A DNA stretch of 64,000 nucleotides from assembly GCF_024753145.1 (NCBI RefSeq), contig NZ_JANUGU010000001.1:1302001-1366000 (forward strand), in the 5' to 3' direction. This document shows, one piece after another, positions 43,132 through 51,975 of this stretch; position 1 is the first letter of the stretch, and each line of letters begins with the position of its first letter. The notes beneath the pieces are model-generated. The model searched no databases, was not told where the DNA came from, and worked only from the letters and a program-made list of their open reading frames with translations. The position numbers were made by a program, and so were the translations under genes. The DNA is from Massilia terrae. GTDB lineage: Bacteria > Pseudomonadota > Gammaproteobacteria > Burkholderiales > Burkholderiaceae_D.

Positions 43132-44514
43132 TTACACAGCCGCAGCGTTCACGATCCGATAGCACGGCACATACGCCTTGCCCGGCAGTTTCATGCGGTT
43201 CTGCGCCACGAAGGACTGCAGCAGCGAATCCATGGGCTCCATGATCTCCGGCTCGCCATCGATCTCGAACTGCCCGTACTTCTCGATCGCCCTGATCCCC
43301 TCCTCCTTCACGTTCCCCGCCACGACGCCCGAAAACGCGCGCCGCAGGTTCGCTGCCAGCATGTGGACCTCCTGGTTCTTGTGCAGGTGAAGGTTGCGCA
43401 TGTTCTCGTGCGTCGGCCGGAACGGGCGCTGGAATTCCTGGTCGATCTTGAGCAGCCAGTTGAAATAGTAGGCATCGCTGCGCGACTTGCGGAATTCGCG
43501 CACCTGCTTGATCCCCAGCGACATCTCGCGCGCCACCGCCTCCGGATCGTCGACGATGATCTTGTACTTCTGCTGCGCCTCCTTGCCCAGCGTGGCGCCG
43601 ATGAAGCTGTCGATCTGGTCGAAATAGGCGCGCGACTCCGCCGGCCCGGTGAACACCAGCGGGAACGGCATCTCCGCATTCTCCGGATGGAGCAGGATAC
43701 CGAGGATGTACAGGATCTCTTCCGCCGTGCCGGCGCCGCCCGGGAACACGCAGATGCCGTGCCCGAGGCGCACGAAGGCCTCCAGCCGCTTTTCGATGTC
43801 CGGCATGATCACCAGGTCGTTGACGATCGGGTTCGGCGATTCGGCCGCGATGATGCCCGGCTCCGAAATGCCCAGGTAACGACCGCCGCCCAGGCGCTGC
43901 TTGGCATGGCCGATCGTGGCGCCTTTCATCGGCCCCTTCATCGCGCCCGGGCCGCAGCCGGTGCAGATATCCAGCTCGCGCAGGCCAAGCTGGTAGCCCA
44001 CTTCCTTCGAATAGTTGTACTCGACCCGGTTGATCGAGTGGCCACCCCAGCACACCACCAGGTTGGGATTGCGCTGCGGCTGCAGCACGTTGGCGTTGCG
44101 CAGGATATGGAACACCGCGTCGGTGATGCCCTCCGGCCGGCTCAGGTTGAACTTGGGATTGTCGACGACCTCGAAATTGACATAAACGATATCGCGCAAT
44201 ACCGCGAACAGGTGCTCGTGGATCCCCTTGATCATTTTGCCGTCGACGAAGGCGATGGCGGGCGCGCCGCGGATATCGAGCTTGATGCCGCGCTCGCGCT
44301 GGATGATGTGGATGTCGAAGCTGCCGTAGCGTTCCAGCAGTTCCTTGCCATCGTCGATCGAACTGCCGCAATTCAGCACGGCCAGCGCGCAGCTGCGAAA
44401 CACGCCGTACAGGCCACCCTGGCTGGTATCGAGCAGTTTGGAGACCTCGGCCTTGGACAGGATCTCAAGCCGGCCTTCCGGAGAAATCAGGGTATCGACC
44501 ACTTCGTAATTCAT
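43132..44514 (-). CDS. ppnN: Nucleotide 5'-monophosphate nucleosidase (PpnN/YgdH, LOG family)
   Basis: 460 residues. A long N-terminal domain precedes the LOG-type Rossmann core (from ~140: NPNLVVCWGGHSINRVEYN, CTGCGPGAMKGPMKGA, HGICVFPGGAGTAEEILY). The PGGxGTxxE motif is the catalytic signature. The C-terminal DUF3412-like part (~360-460) distinguishes PpnN from short LOG proteins. PpnN splits purine and pyrimidine monophosphates into base and ribose-5-phosphate, and in enterobacteria it is controlled by (p)ppGpp. Transcribed on the minus strand toward lysS. Confidence 0.93.
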   Translation of the reverse strand: MNYEVVDTLISPEGRLEILSKAEVSKLLDTSQGGLYGVFRSCALAVLNCGSSIDDGKELLERYGSFDIHIIQRERGIKLDIRGAPAIAFVDGKMIKGIHEHLFAVLRDIVYVNFEVVDNPKFNLSRPEGITDAVFHILRNANVLQPQRNPNLVVCWGGHSINRVEYNYSKEVGYQLGLRELDICTGCGPGAMKGPMKGATIGHAKQRLGGGRYLGISEPGIIAAESPNPIVNDLVIMPDIEKRLEAFVRLGHGICVFPGGAGTAEEILYILGILLHPENAEMPFPLVFTGPAESRAYFDQIDSFIGATLGKEAQQKYKIIVDDPEAVAREMSLGIKQVREFRKSRSDAYYFNWLLKIDQEFQRPFRPTHENMRNLHLHKNQEVHMLAANLRRAFSGVVAGNVKEEGIRAIEKYGQFEIDGEPEIMEPMDSLLQSFVAQNRMKLPGKAYVPCYRIVNAAAV

Positions 44515-44752
44515 CTTCTTCTAGTCCTTCTCTGTTACGCGACGCTTCCAGTCTACGCCAATATACGACAACTCGGACAGGCCCGGATTCGGCCTGGCGC
44601 AAAGCTCGCGCGCACGCGATTAACACATACTTAAATAATTCGCTTGTGCCGGACGATTTACTCTACAATGCGACGCTATTGGATATCGGCTTACCCGCTG
44701 GTCCAAAAAAAAACGATAACGGTATAACCACTACTATTTCGGGAGGAACCGC

Positions 44753-46267
44753 ATGAGCGGTGCAGCTACAGCTTCTTCAAACGCCCAGGATCGCGCTATT
44801 CCGGAGTTCAAACAGATCATGGGTCACCCAGCTCCGCTGTGGATGCTGTTCATGACCGAATTCTGGGAGCGCTTCGCCTTCTACGGCATCCGCTGGGCCC
44901 TGGTGCTTTACGTCGTCGCCCAGTTCTTCAACGGCGACCCGTCGGGCCAGTCCTCGGCCAACCTTATCTACGGTTCCTACCTCGCCCTGGTCTACGCCGG
45001 CGCCGTGTTCGGCGGCTATGTCGCCGACCGCGTGATCGGCTACCAGCGCTCGATCCTGGTGGGCGCGTCCTTCATGGCCCTGGGCCTGTTCGCGATCACG
45101 ATCCCCGATCCGGAAGTGTTCAAGCTGGGCCTGGCCACCATCATCGTCGGCAACGGCATGTTCAAGCCGAACATCTCGGCCATGGTCGGCAAGCTGTATA
45201 GCGTGAGCGACACCCGCCGCGACTCCGGCTTCACCATCTTCTACATGGGTATCAACACCGGCGCCTTCATCGCACCGATCCTGACCCAGGTGCTGGCGCA
45301 GCATGTGTTCAACACCGGCGACACCCCGGCCTACAAGATCGTGTTCTTCGCCTCCGGCATCGGCATGCTGCTGTCGCTGGTGTGGTTCTACATCGGCCGC
45401 CGCCAGCTCAAGGGCATCGGCGCCGCCACCGGCGAACTGGAAAACCGCATGCGCGTGGTCTACGTGGCGATCGGCTCGCTGGTCGTGATCCCGGTCGTGT
45501 ACTTCCTGCTCAAGCTGGGCGCGGAGAAGCTGCAGGCCGTGCTGTCGGTCCTGTTCATCATCCTGGCGATCATGCTGATCGTCGAAGGCGTCCGCGAAGG
45601 CAAGGTCGCGCGCGACAAGACCATCGCGATGATGATCATCTTCTTCTTCAACGTGATGTTCTGGTGCTTCTTCGAGCAGGCGGGCAGCTCGTTCACCTTC
45701 CTGGCCAATAACATCGTCAACCGCGACTTCGGCGGCTGGGTGTTCCCGACCGCCTGGTTCCAGAGCGTGAACTCGATCGCGATCATCACGCTGGCGCCGA
45801 TCGTCGCCTACGTGTGGGTGCTGCTGGGCCGCCGCAATGCCAACCCGTCGATCCCGCGCAAGTTCGGCCTCGGCCTCGCGTTCAACGGCCTGGCCTTCGG
45901 CCTGCTGGTGTACGCGCTGTCCTACCTGGTCAGCGCCGACAACAAGATCCCGTTCTGGACCCTGTTCGCCGTCTACTTCATCCAGTCCGTCGGTGAGCTG
46001 TGCCTGTCGCCGATCGGCCTGTCGATGGTGACCAAGCTCGCTCCGGTGCGCCTGGTCGGCCTGGGCATGGGCGGCTGGTTCCTGTCGACCGGTATCGGCA
46101 ACAACCTGTCGGGCATCTTTGCCAGCATGGTCTCGGGCGAGCACGGCATGTCGACCGCATCGGCGCTGCAGGGCTACACCTTCGGCTTCTATTCGCTGCT
46201 GGGCGCGGGCATCCTGCTGTTCCTGATCGCTCCGCTCATCCAGAAGCTGATGCACGGCGTGAAGTAA
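44753..46267 (+). CDS. Proton-dependent oligopeptide transporter (POT/PTR2 family)
   Basis: 504 residues, about 12-14 membrane helices. Family signatures are EFWERFAFYG (ExxERFxYY proton-coupling motif) and GSYLALVYAGAVFGGYVAD, with the conserved inter-helix Arg/Asp nearby, then GMFKPNISAM (FYxxINxGS-type region continues as FYMGINTGAF). It imports di- and tripeptides with protons. GGGAGGAA precedes the ATG at the ideal distance. A TACAAT box (44664-44669) lies in the 238-base upstream gap, but the matching -35 is poorly spaced. A strong terminator follows at 46288. Confidence 0.95.
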   Translation: MSGAATASSNAQDRAIPEFKQIMGHPAPLWMLFMTEFWERFAFYGIRWALVLYVVAQFFNGDPSGQSSANLIYGSYLALVYAGAVFGGYVADRVIGYQRSILVGASFMALGLFAITIPDPEVFKLGLATIIVGNGMFKPNISAMVGKLYSVSDTRRDSGFTIFYMGINTGAFIAPILTQVLAQHVFNTGDTPAYKIVFFASGIGMLLSLVWFYIGRRQLKGIGAATGELENRMRVVYVAIGSLVVIPVVYFLLKLGAEKLQAVLSVLFIILAIMLIVEGVREGKVARDKTIAMMIIFFFNVMFWCFFEQAGSSFTFLANNIVNRDFGGWVFPTAWFQSVNSIAIITLAPIVAYVWVLLGRRNANPSIPRKFGLGLAFNGLAFGLLVYALSYLVSADNKIPFWTLFAVYFIQSVGELCLSPIGLSMVTKLAPVRLVGLGMGGWFLSTGIGNNLSGIFASMVSGEHGMSTASALQGYTFGFYSLLGAGILLFLIAPLIQKLMHGVK

Positions 46268-46287
46268 GCGCTTCCGGCATCAAGGCA

Positions 46288-46313
46288 AAGGCGGCCCGCG
46301 TGGTCGCCTTTTT
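46288..46313 (+). terminator. Rho-independent terminator of the peptide transporter gene
   Basis: AAGGCGGCC-CGCGT-GGTCGCCTT, nine pairs with one wobble, followed by TTT. It lies 20 bases after the stop and abuts the end of the convergent LysR gene. Confidence 0.85.
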
Positions 46314-47209
46314 CATTGCTCCATCGCGGCGCGCATCTCGGCCATCTCGGCGAACATCCAGTCGCGGAAACGCTTCACCTTGCCCAGCCCTTCCTTGTGG
46401 GGATTGGCGAGGAAGCGGTAGCCGTTGTGGAAGGCGGCGCTGCGGCAGGCAATCTGGCGCAGCCCGCCCGAGGCCAGGTCGCCGCACGCGATCCCGAACG
46501 GCACCAGCGCCACACCCTGCCCCGCCACCGCCGCCTGCACCAGCACGCCCCAGTGGCTGTAGCCGCGCGAGAAATCGTAGGCGCCCTTGAATGCGCGGTT
46601 CTCGTTGAGCAGCTGCAGCCACGCCTCGTTGGACTTCTCGCACAGCAGGCGATGCTGGCCAAGGTCGGCCAGGGTCAGCGCGTGCTGGCCGGGCGCCAGC
46701 AGCTCAGGGCTGTACACCGGCACCAGGCGCTCGCGCAGCAAGGTCGCTGGATCGCCATCGCGCACCGGACCGTAGCGGATTGCGACGTCGGTGCTGTCGG
46801 CCTCCAGGTCGACCGGCACGTCGTTCGAATCGATGCGGATGTCCAGCTCCGGATACAACTTGGTGAAGCGGTGCATGCGCGGCACCAGCCACTTGATCGC
46901 GAACGAATGCGTGGTCGAGATGCGCAGCACCGCCTCCTCGTCGCCGCCCTGCAGCGCGCCGATCTTGTCGCGCAGGTCTGAAAGCATGCGCGCCACCGCC
47001 ACCGCCAGCTCCTGCCCTTTTTCGGTCAAGGTGATGTGGCGCGCGTGGCGCACGAACAGCGCGAAACCGACCGATTCCTCCAGGTGCTTGATCTGCAGGC
47101 TGACCGCGGCCGGCGTCTTGTGCAGCTCCTGGCCGGCCAGCTTGAAACTGCCCCAGCGCGCCGCGCAGTCGAAATCGATCAGCCCCGAAAGGCTCCTCAG
47201 CGGCTTCAT
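46313..47209 (-). CDS. LysR-family transcriptional regulator (GcvA-like)
   Basis: 298 residues from ATG 47209. The N-terminal winged helix-turn-helix (FDCAARWGSFKLAGQELHKTP..VSLQIKHLEE) is followed by the effector-binding domain: RISTTHSFAIKWLVPRMHRF, then DSTDVAIRYGP and LVPVYSPELL. The opening PLRSLSGLIDFDCAARWGSF and the RYGPVRDGD block place it in the GcvA-like group. It is divergent from the epimerase-like gene at 47315 and may control it, which is usual for LysR proteins but unproven. An ATG at 47224 is a near-equal alternative start. Confidence 0.92.
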   Translation of the reverse strand: MKPLRSLSGLIDFDCAARWGSFKLAGQELHKTPAAVSLQIKHLEESVGFALFVRHARHITLTEKGQELAVAVARMLSDLRDKIGALQGGDEEAVLRISTTHSFAIKWLVPRMHRFTKLYPELDIRIDSNDVPVDLEADSTDVAIRYGPVRDGDPATLLRERLVPVYSPELLAPGQHALTLADLGQHRLLCEKSNEAWLQLLNENRAFKGAYDFSRGYSHWGVLVQAAVAGQGVALVPFGIACGDLASGGLRQIACRSAAFHNGYRFLANPHKEGLGKVKRFRDWMFAEMAEMRAAMEQ

Positions 47210-47314
47210 CGCCACCCCATGCATAAGTTTTTCTTATTCATTGACCCAAGTTTTTCTCGTTTGATCAATACAACGCCTGAGCAGAAAATATACTCGATTC
47301 GTCACGGGAAAGAC

Positions 47315-48238
47315 ATGAACAAGAATATCTTGGTGATCGGCGGTACACGCTTTTTCGGCAAGCTGCTGGTGCAGCGGCTCGTCATGGCAGGCAACAAGGT
47401 GACGATCGCCACCCGCGGCTACGCGCCGGACCCGTTCGGCGATCGCATCGAACGCATCCGCGTCGACCGCCGCAACGAGGCCGCGATGCGCACCGCCTTC
47501 CGCGGCGCCCGCTACGATGTCGTGTTCGACCAGATGTGCTACTCGCCACTGGACGCGGCGATCGCGGCGCGCACCTTCGCCGGCAAGACCGGCCGTTACG
47601 TCGTCACCTCGACCATCGACGTCTACCGCGGCCTGCTCGGCAAGCAGGATGCCCCGTTCAAGGAAGACGACCTGAATGTGCAGGCCCAGCCCATCGACAC
47701 CGCCTATCCCTGGCACGATCCGGCGCGCGCCATCGAAAGCTACGTGCCCGGCAAGCTGCAGGCCGAGGCCTACCTCTACCGCGACGGCACGCTGCCGCTG
47801 GTGACCGTACGCCTCGGCCACGTGATCGGCGGCCAGGGCGATTTCACCGGCCGGCTGGCGCATTATGTGGACCTGGTGCGCGCCTGCGCGCCGCTGCGTT
47901 ATGCCCACGCTGACGCCACGACTTCCCTGACGTCGCCGCAGGAGGCCGCGCGCTTCCTGGCCTGGGTGGGCAGCCAGCGTTTCGAAGGACCGGTCAATGG
48001 CGCCTGCGCCGGCGCGTTGTCGGCCCACGCGCTATATCACAAGACGGCACAACTGCTGGACGCGCAGCCGCGCGCCATCAGGCAGCATCCCGGACAAGCG
48101 GGCGAGCTTTCGCCCTTCGATTACCCCGCTCCGCTGGCGCTCGACACCTCGCGCGCCACGGCGCTGGGCTACCGTTTCGGCCACAGTGACGAGTGGCTGG
48201 ACGACGCGATCCGCCAGTACGACCTGGCCTTCGTCTGA
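47315..48238 (+). CDS. NAD-dependent epimerase/dehydratase family (extended SDR) protein
   Basis: 307 residues from ATG 47315. The N-terminal Rossmann motif ILVIGGTRFFGKLLVQRL binds NAD(P). The strand VVFDQMCYSP and the YxxxK in SYVPGKLQAEAYL fit extended short-chain dehydrogenases, with sequence style close to the isoflavone-reductase/epimerase-like group. The substrate is unknown. It is divergent from the LysR gene with a ~105-base shared promoter region. The ribosome site is CGGGAAAG. Nothing marks it as a pathway enzyme; it could be a solitary oxidoreductase. Confidence 0.85.
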   Translation: MNKNILVIGGTRFFGKLLVQRLVMAGNKVTIATRGYAPDPFGDRIERIRVDRRNEAAMRTAFRGARYDVVFDQMCYSPLDAAIAARTFAGKTGRYVVTSTIDVYRGLLGKQDAPFKEDDLNVQAQPIDTAYPWHDPARAIESYVPGKLQAEAYLYRDGTLPLVTVRLGHVIGGQGDFTGRLAHYVDLVRACAPLRYAHADATTSLTSPQEAARFLAWVGSQRFEGPVNGACAGALSAHALYHKTAQLLDAQPRAIRQHPGQAGELSPFDYPAPLALDTSRATALGYRFGHSDEWLDDAIRQYDLAFV

Positions 48239-48304
48239 GTGCGCCTGCCGGGAACGCGCACGTGTTAATGTGTGCCTTCCCCCTGCCGCCCGAAGGATCC
48301 GATC

Positions 48305-48748
48305 ATGTCCAATACCGTTGAGCTGCACCGCGTCTTCAAGTCCACGCCCGACCGCGTCTACCGCGCCTTCGTCACGCCTGGCGCCTTCGCCAAATGGCTG
48401 CCGCCGCACGGCTTCTTCGGCACCGTGCACGACATGGATGTCCGTGTCGGCGGGCGCTATCGCATGTCCTTCACCAACCTGACGACCGATCACACACATT
48501 CGTTCAGCGGCGAATACCTGGAACTGGAGCCTGACGTCAGCCTGAGCTACACCGCCGAATTCGACGATCCCAATCTGCCTGGCCGGATGCAGACCTCGGT
48601 GACGCTGCGCGAAGTGTCGTGCGGCGTCGAGGTCAAGATCAAACAGGAAAATATCCCGTCCGTGATCCCGCTCGACGCCTGTTACCTGGGCTGGCAGGAA
48701 TCGCTGGAGCTGCTCGGGAAGCTGGTCGAGCCGGAAATCGGCGACTAG
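48305..48748 (+). CDS. SRPBCC (AHSA1-like) domain protein
   Basis: 147 residues. Begins NTVELHRVFKSTPDRVYRAF, then FAKWLPPHGFFGTVHDMDVR, GGRYRMSFTN and a C-terminal CYLGWQESLELLGKLVEPE, the standard AHSA1/polyketide-cyclase-like START fold. These bind hydrophobic ligands; the ligand is unknown. ATG 48305 is preceded by GAAGGATC. It follows the epimerase-like gene by about 65 bases. The GST gene converges and overlaps its last four bases. Confidence 0.88.
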   Translation: MSNTVELHRVFKSTPDRVYRAFVTPGAFAKWLPPHGFFGTVHDMDVRVGGRYRMSFTNLTTDHTHSFSGEYLELEPDVSLSYTAEFDDPNLPGRMQTSVTLREVSCGVEVKIKQENIPSVIPLDACYLGWQESLELLGKLVEPEIGD

Positions 48749-49401
48749 CCGGCGTTTCTGGCGGCATCGCCGCGCGCGAAATGCGCCATCTGGTCGGCGT
48801 AGGCCTTCTTGAACGCGGGACGCGAGGTGGCCAGCGCGAGGTAGGTGGAGCAGGCGGGATACTCCACCAGTCCGCCGAAACGATCCACCAGGCGCAGCAC
48901 GTCGGCCATCAGGATATCGGCCACCGAGAACGAACCAGCCAGCCATTCGCCGCCGGCCAGCACCGTTTCCATGTGCTTGAGACGGGAGGCCTTGAGGAAG
49001 GACTCGAACTGCGGAAATGCGGTGTCCCCGGTCTTGCCCCAGAAATGAAACAGGCCCCACGGCAGGCTCGCCATCTCGACCGAATTCAGGGCGGCGAACA
49101 GCCATTCGATGGCCTGGCTGCGCAATTTCGGTTCGCGCGGCAGCAGCCGTTCGCTCAGTTCACCGATATGCAGGATGATCGCGCCGGTCTCGAAGATCGA
49201 GATGTCGCCGTCCCGCAGCCACGGGACCTGGCCGAAGGGCTGGTGCGCGAAGTGCTCGGCCGAGCGCTCGCCAAAGGGTACGCTCTCGACGGTGTACGGC
49301 AGTTGTGCTTCCTCCAGCGCCCAGCGCACGCGCAGGTCACGGACAAAACCCCGCGGAAGCTCGGGTACCCAGTCAAACGTTGTGAGAACCAACTCCGACA
49401 T
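48745..49401 (-). CDS. Glutathione S-transferase family protein
   Basis: 218 residues. The N-terminal thioredoxin-like domain has VRWALEEAQLPYTVESVPF, the cis-Pro motif FGQVPWLRDGDISIFETGAII, and the GSH-contacting Glu-Thr. The all-helical C-terminal domain has GEWLAGSFSVADILMADVLR. The substrate is unknown. It is convergent with the SRPBCC gene and upstream-flanked by a REP-like pair. This is one of two GST genes in the window; they are not close paralogues. Confidence 0.9.
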   Translation of the reverse strand: MSELVLTTFDWVPELPRGFVRDLRVRWALEEAQLPYTVESVPFGERSAEHFAHQPFGQVPWLRDGDISIFETGAIILHIGELSERLLPREPKLRSQAIEWLFAALNSVEMASLPWGLFHFWGKTGDTAFPQFESFLKASRLKHMETVLAGGEWLAGSFSVADILMADVLRLVDRFGGLVEYPACSTYLALATSRPAFKKAYADQMAHFARGDAARNAG

Positions 49402-49423
49402 GCGCTACCTCCATTAGAAAGAT

Positions 49424-49533
49424 AACGTCGTTCCCGCGCAGGCGGGAACCCCATTTTGCGCGATCCGAGCCAAAGCCGGCGCTCGCAACTGTTCAACGAA
49501 ATGGGGCGGCCCTGCGTACGCGAGGACGACGTT
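49424..49533. repeat. REP-like inverted pair between GST and OPT genes
   Basis: Half-element one (49424-49459, TTCCCGCGCAGGCGGGAA core with CCCCATTTTG) and a degenerate, inverted half-element two (49497-49533, AAATGGGG ... GACGACGTT). The outer edges AACGTCGT/ACGACGTT match exactly. It occupies most of the 159-base gap. Confidence 0.78.
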
Positions 49534-49560
49534 CGATATTCTGCGGACGGCCCGGTCGGT

Positions 49561-51816
49561 TCAAGACTGCGGCTTCTCCCGCCCGACCCAGTACAGCAGG
49601 AAGATCAGCCCCGCGTACGGAATGATCGACAGCGCATCCGCGCTCGCGCCGGCGAAGAAGGGGTTGGCCGCCTCGGCCCACTTGTTCATCACATTATCAA
49701 AGTCGGTCATCACACCGGCCGTGATGGCGATGATGATGCCCGCCAGCGCGCCGCCCGCGATGTAGCCGGAAGCGAGCAAGGTGCCCGGGCTGCGGTCGCC
49801 CGCGGCCTGGCATTCGTGGTCGCTCAGCCCTTTGAACTGCGGCAGCTTGTTGTTGCGGCGGTCGACCGCCCAGCGGATGATGCCGCCGATCGCGATCGGC
49901 AGCGTCGACACCAGCGGCAGGTACACGCCGACCGTGAACGCCAGCGACGACACGCCCGCCATCTCCAGCACGATCGTGATCATCACGCCGAACAGCACCA
50001 GCGTCCACGGCAGCTGGCGGTCGAGGATGCCCTTGATGATGTAGGACATGAGCACAGCCTTGGGCGCATCGAACTTCTTCACTTCCGAGCCGTCCGGACG
50101 GGTGTGGTACTGGCCGTTGATGCCCGGGTCGACCAGGTAGGCCAGCTTGCCGTCATTCGCCACCAGGTACTTGCCGGCCGGGCCGCCCACGGTATCGGTC
50201 TTCTGCCAGACCTTGTAGGTGTTGTGGTCGGACGCCGCCTGCGGGCCTTGCAGCTGCGCGGTCGCGGTCAGCCGGGATGCGTCGACAGTGATCCCCGGCG
50301 CCACTTTCGCGGCCGGCACGTACACGGTGCCGGCGTCGTTCAGCTTCAGCAGGATCGGGCCGAGGATCAACGCCGAGGCCAACGCACCGGCCAGGATCGC
50401 GTACTGCTGCAGCTTCGGCGTCGAACCGACCAGGAAGCCGGTCTTGAGGTCTTGCGAGGTCGTGCCGGCGTTGCTGGCCGCGATGCAGACGATGGCGCCG
50501 ACCGACAGCGCGGTGACGTAATAGCGGCCGCCGGTCCAGCCCATGATCAGGAAGATCAGGCATGTGAACAGCAGCGTCGCCACCGCCATGCCAGAGATCG
50601 GGTTGGACGAGGAGCCGACTTCGCCGGTCAGCTGCGAGGACACGGTCGAGAACAGGAAGCCGAATGCCAGGATCAGCAGGCCGCCCAGGATATTCATGTG
50701 CAGCGGCGTGGCCAGCGTGATGGCGGCGACGATCGCCAGGCAGCCGATCGCCACCCACTTGAAGGGGATGTCCTGCTCGGTGCGCAGCGACTGGTTGCCG
50801 CTGCTGGCCTTGCCCACGCCCTGCAGGCCCTTCTTCAGGCCGTGCCAGATGGTCGGCATCGAGCGCACGAGGCTGATCAGGCCACCGGCCGCCACCGCGC
50901 CGGCGCCGATGTACAGCACGTAGGCGCTGCGGATATCGTCGGGCGACATGTCGCGGATCAGCATGGTGCCTGGCGCGACCGGCACGTTGAGGGAATCGCC
51001 GAAGAATTTGATCATCGGGATCAGCATCATGTACGACAGCACGCCGCCACCCGCCATGATCATCGCGATGCGCGGGCCGATGATGTAGCCCACGCCCAGC
51101 AGCTCGGGCGAGATCTCCGCGCCCATCGAACCGGCCTTGAGCGGCGCGTCGAAAATGAAGTTGACGGTGTCCTTCCACAGCTTGAGCGAAATGCTCAGCA
51201 CTTTATACAGCAGGCCTAGGCCGAAACCGCCGAAGATGACGTAGGCGCGGCGGCGCGCTTCCCGCGCGTCGTCCGAATTCTCGTCCAGCGCCTCGCCCGC
51301 GGCCAGCCGCGAGCCGGGCGTGGCGCCGGCCTTGAGCACTTCCGCGCAGGCCGTCCCTTCCGGGAATTTGAGTTCGCGGTGCTGGTCCACGATCATCGTG
51401 TGCCGCATCGGGATCATCATCAGGATGCCGAGCAGGCCGCCCAGCACGCCGACCAGCATCACACGGGTGATTTCGAGGTCGAAGCCAAGGATCATAATCG
51501 CCGGCATGGTGGCGCCCAGGCCGAAGGCCAGCGATTCGCCGGCCGAACCGGCGGTCTGGGTAATGCTGTTTTCAAGGATCGACAGCTCGCGCGCGCCGAA
51601 TTTGCGGGCGATGCCGAACAGCGTGATCGCGATGACCGCCACCGGAATCGACGCGCTCACGGTCAGGCCGACCTTCAGCACCAGGTACAGGGAAGACGCG
51701 CCGAACACCATGCCGAGCAGCGTACCGGTGATCAGCGCGCGCCATGTCATCTCCGGCAGGTTCGCCGACGCCGGGATGTACGGCTTCACGTCAGCCGGGC
51801 TGGGGTCGTAAGGCAT
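49561..51816 (-). CDS. OPT-family oligopeptide transporter
   Basis: 751 residues from ATG 51816 (AAGGA six bases upstream), with ~14-16 hydrophobic helices. Diagnostic blocks are the N-terminal PYIPASANLPEMTWRALITG, KFPEGTACAEVLKAG, a SNPISGMAVATLL region and SNAGTTSQDLKTGFLVGSTP. The last is the family's conserved substrate-loop. These proteins import oligopeptides or metal-chelate complexes with protons. A periplasmic or cytoplasmic loop with Gly/Asp-rich sequence (~540-610) is an insertion typical of bacterial members. With the POT transporter at 44753, it suggests an organism that lives on peptides. A longer frame to 51918 lacks a ribosome site. Confidence 0.93.
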   Translation of the reverse strand: MPYDPSPADVKPYIPASANLPEMTWRALITGTLLGMVFGASSLYLVLKVGLTVSASIPVAVIAITLFGIARKFGARELSILENSITQTAGSAGESLAFGLGATMPAIMILGFDLEITRVMLVGVLGGLLGILMMIPMRHTMIVDQHRELKFPEGTACAEVLKAGATPGSRLAAGEALDENSDDAREARRRAYVIFGGFGLGLLYKVLSISLKLWKDTVNFIFDAPLKAGSMGAEISPELLGVGYIIGPRIAMIMAGGGVLSYMMLIPMIKFFGDSLNVPVAPGTMLIRDMSPDDIRSAYVLYIGAGAVAAGGLISLVRSMPTIWHGLKKGLQGVGKASSGNQSLRTEQDIPFKWVAIGCLAIVAAITLATPLHMNILGGLLILAFGFLFSTVSSQLTGEVGSSSNPISGMAVATLLFTCLIFLIMGWTGGRYYVTALSVGAIVCIAASNAGTTSQDLKTGFLVGSTPKLQQYAILAGALASALILGPILLKLNDAGTVYVPAAKVAPGITVDASRLTATAQLQGPQAASDHNTYKVWQKTDTVGGPAGKYLVANDGKLAYLVDPGINGQYHTRPDGSEVKKFDAPKAVLMSYIIKGILDRQLPWTLVLFGVMITIVLEMAGVSSLAFTVGVYLPLVSTLPIAIGGIIRWAVDRRNNKLPQFKGLSDHECQAAGDRSPGTLLASGYIAGGALAGIIIAITAGVMTDFDNVMNKWAEAANPFFAGASADALSIIPYAGLIFLLYWVGREKPQS

Positions 51817-51918
51817 ACGAATTCCTTGTAAAGTATTGAAAGGCGAACCGTCTGGTGCCGCCGGGTGGTGCTCGGACGGCGAGACTATGGCACAGTCGGT
51901 AGCGGATTGAAAGCGCAT

Positions 51919-51924
51919 TATAAT
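51919..51924 (+). promoter_or_regulatory. -10 box of the PBP1a gene
   Basis: A perfect TATAAT. The expected start point near 51931 leaves a ~45-base leader before the TTG start at 51976 and makes the ATG at 51934 an unlikely start. Confidence 0.5.
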
Positions 51925-51975
51925 TGCCGGCCAATGGCCCGGATTCGCTCCCGGCCAAACCTAGAGGGTTCAGTT

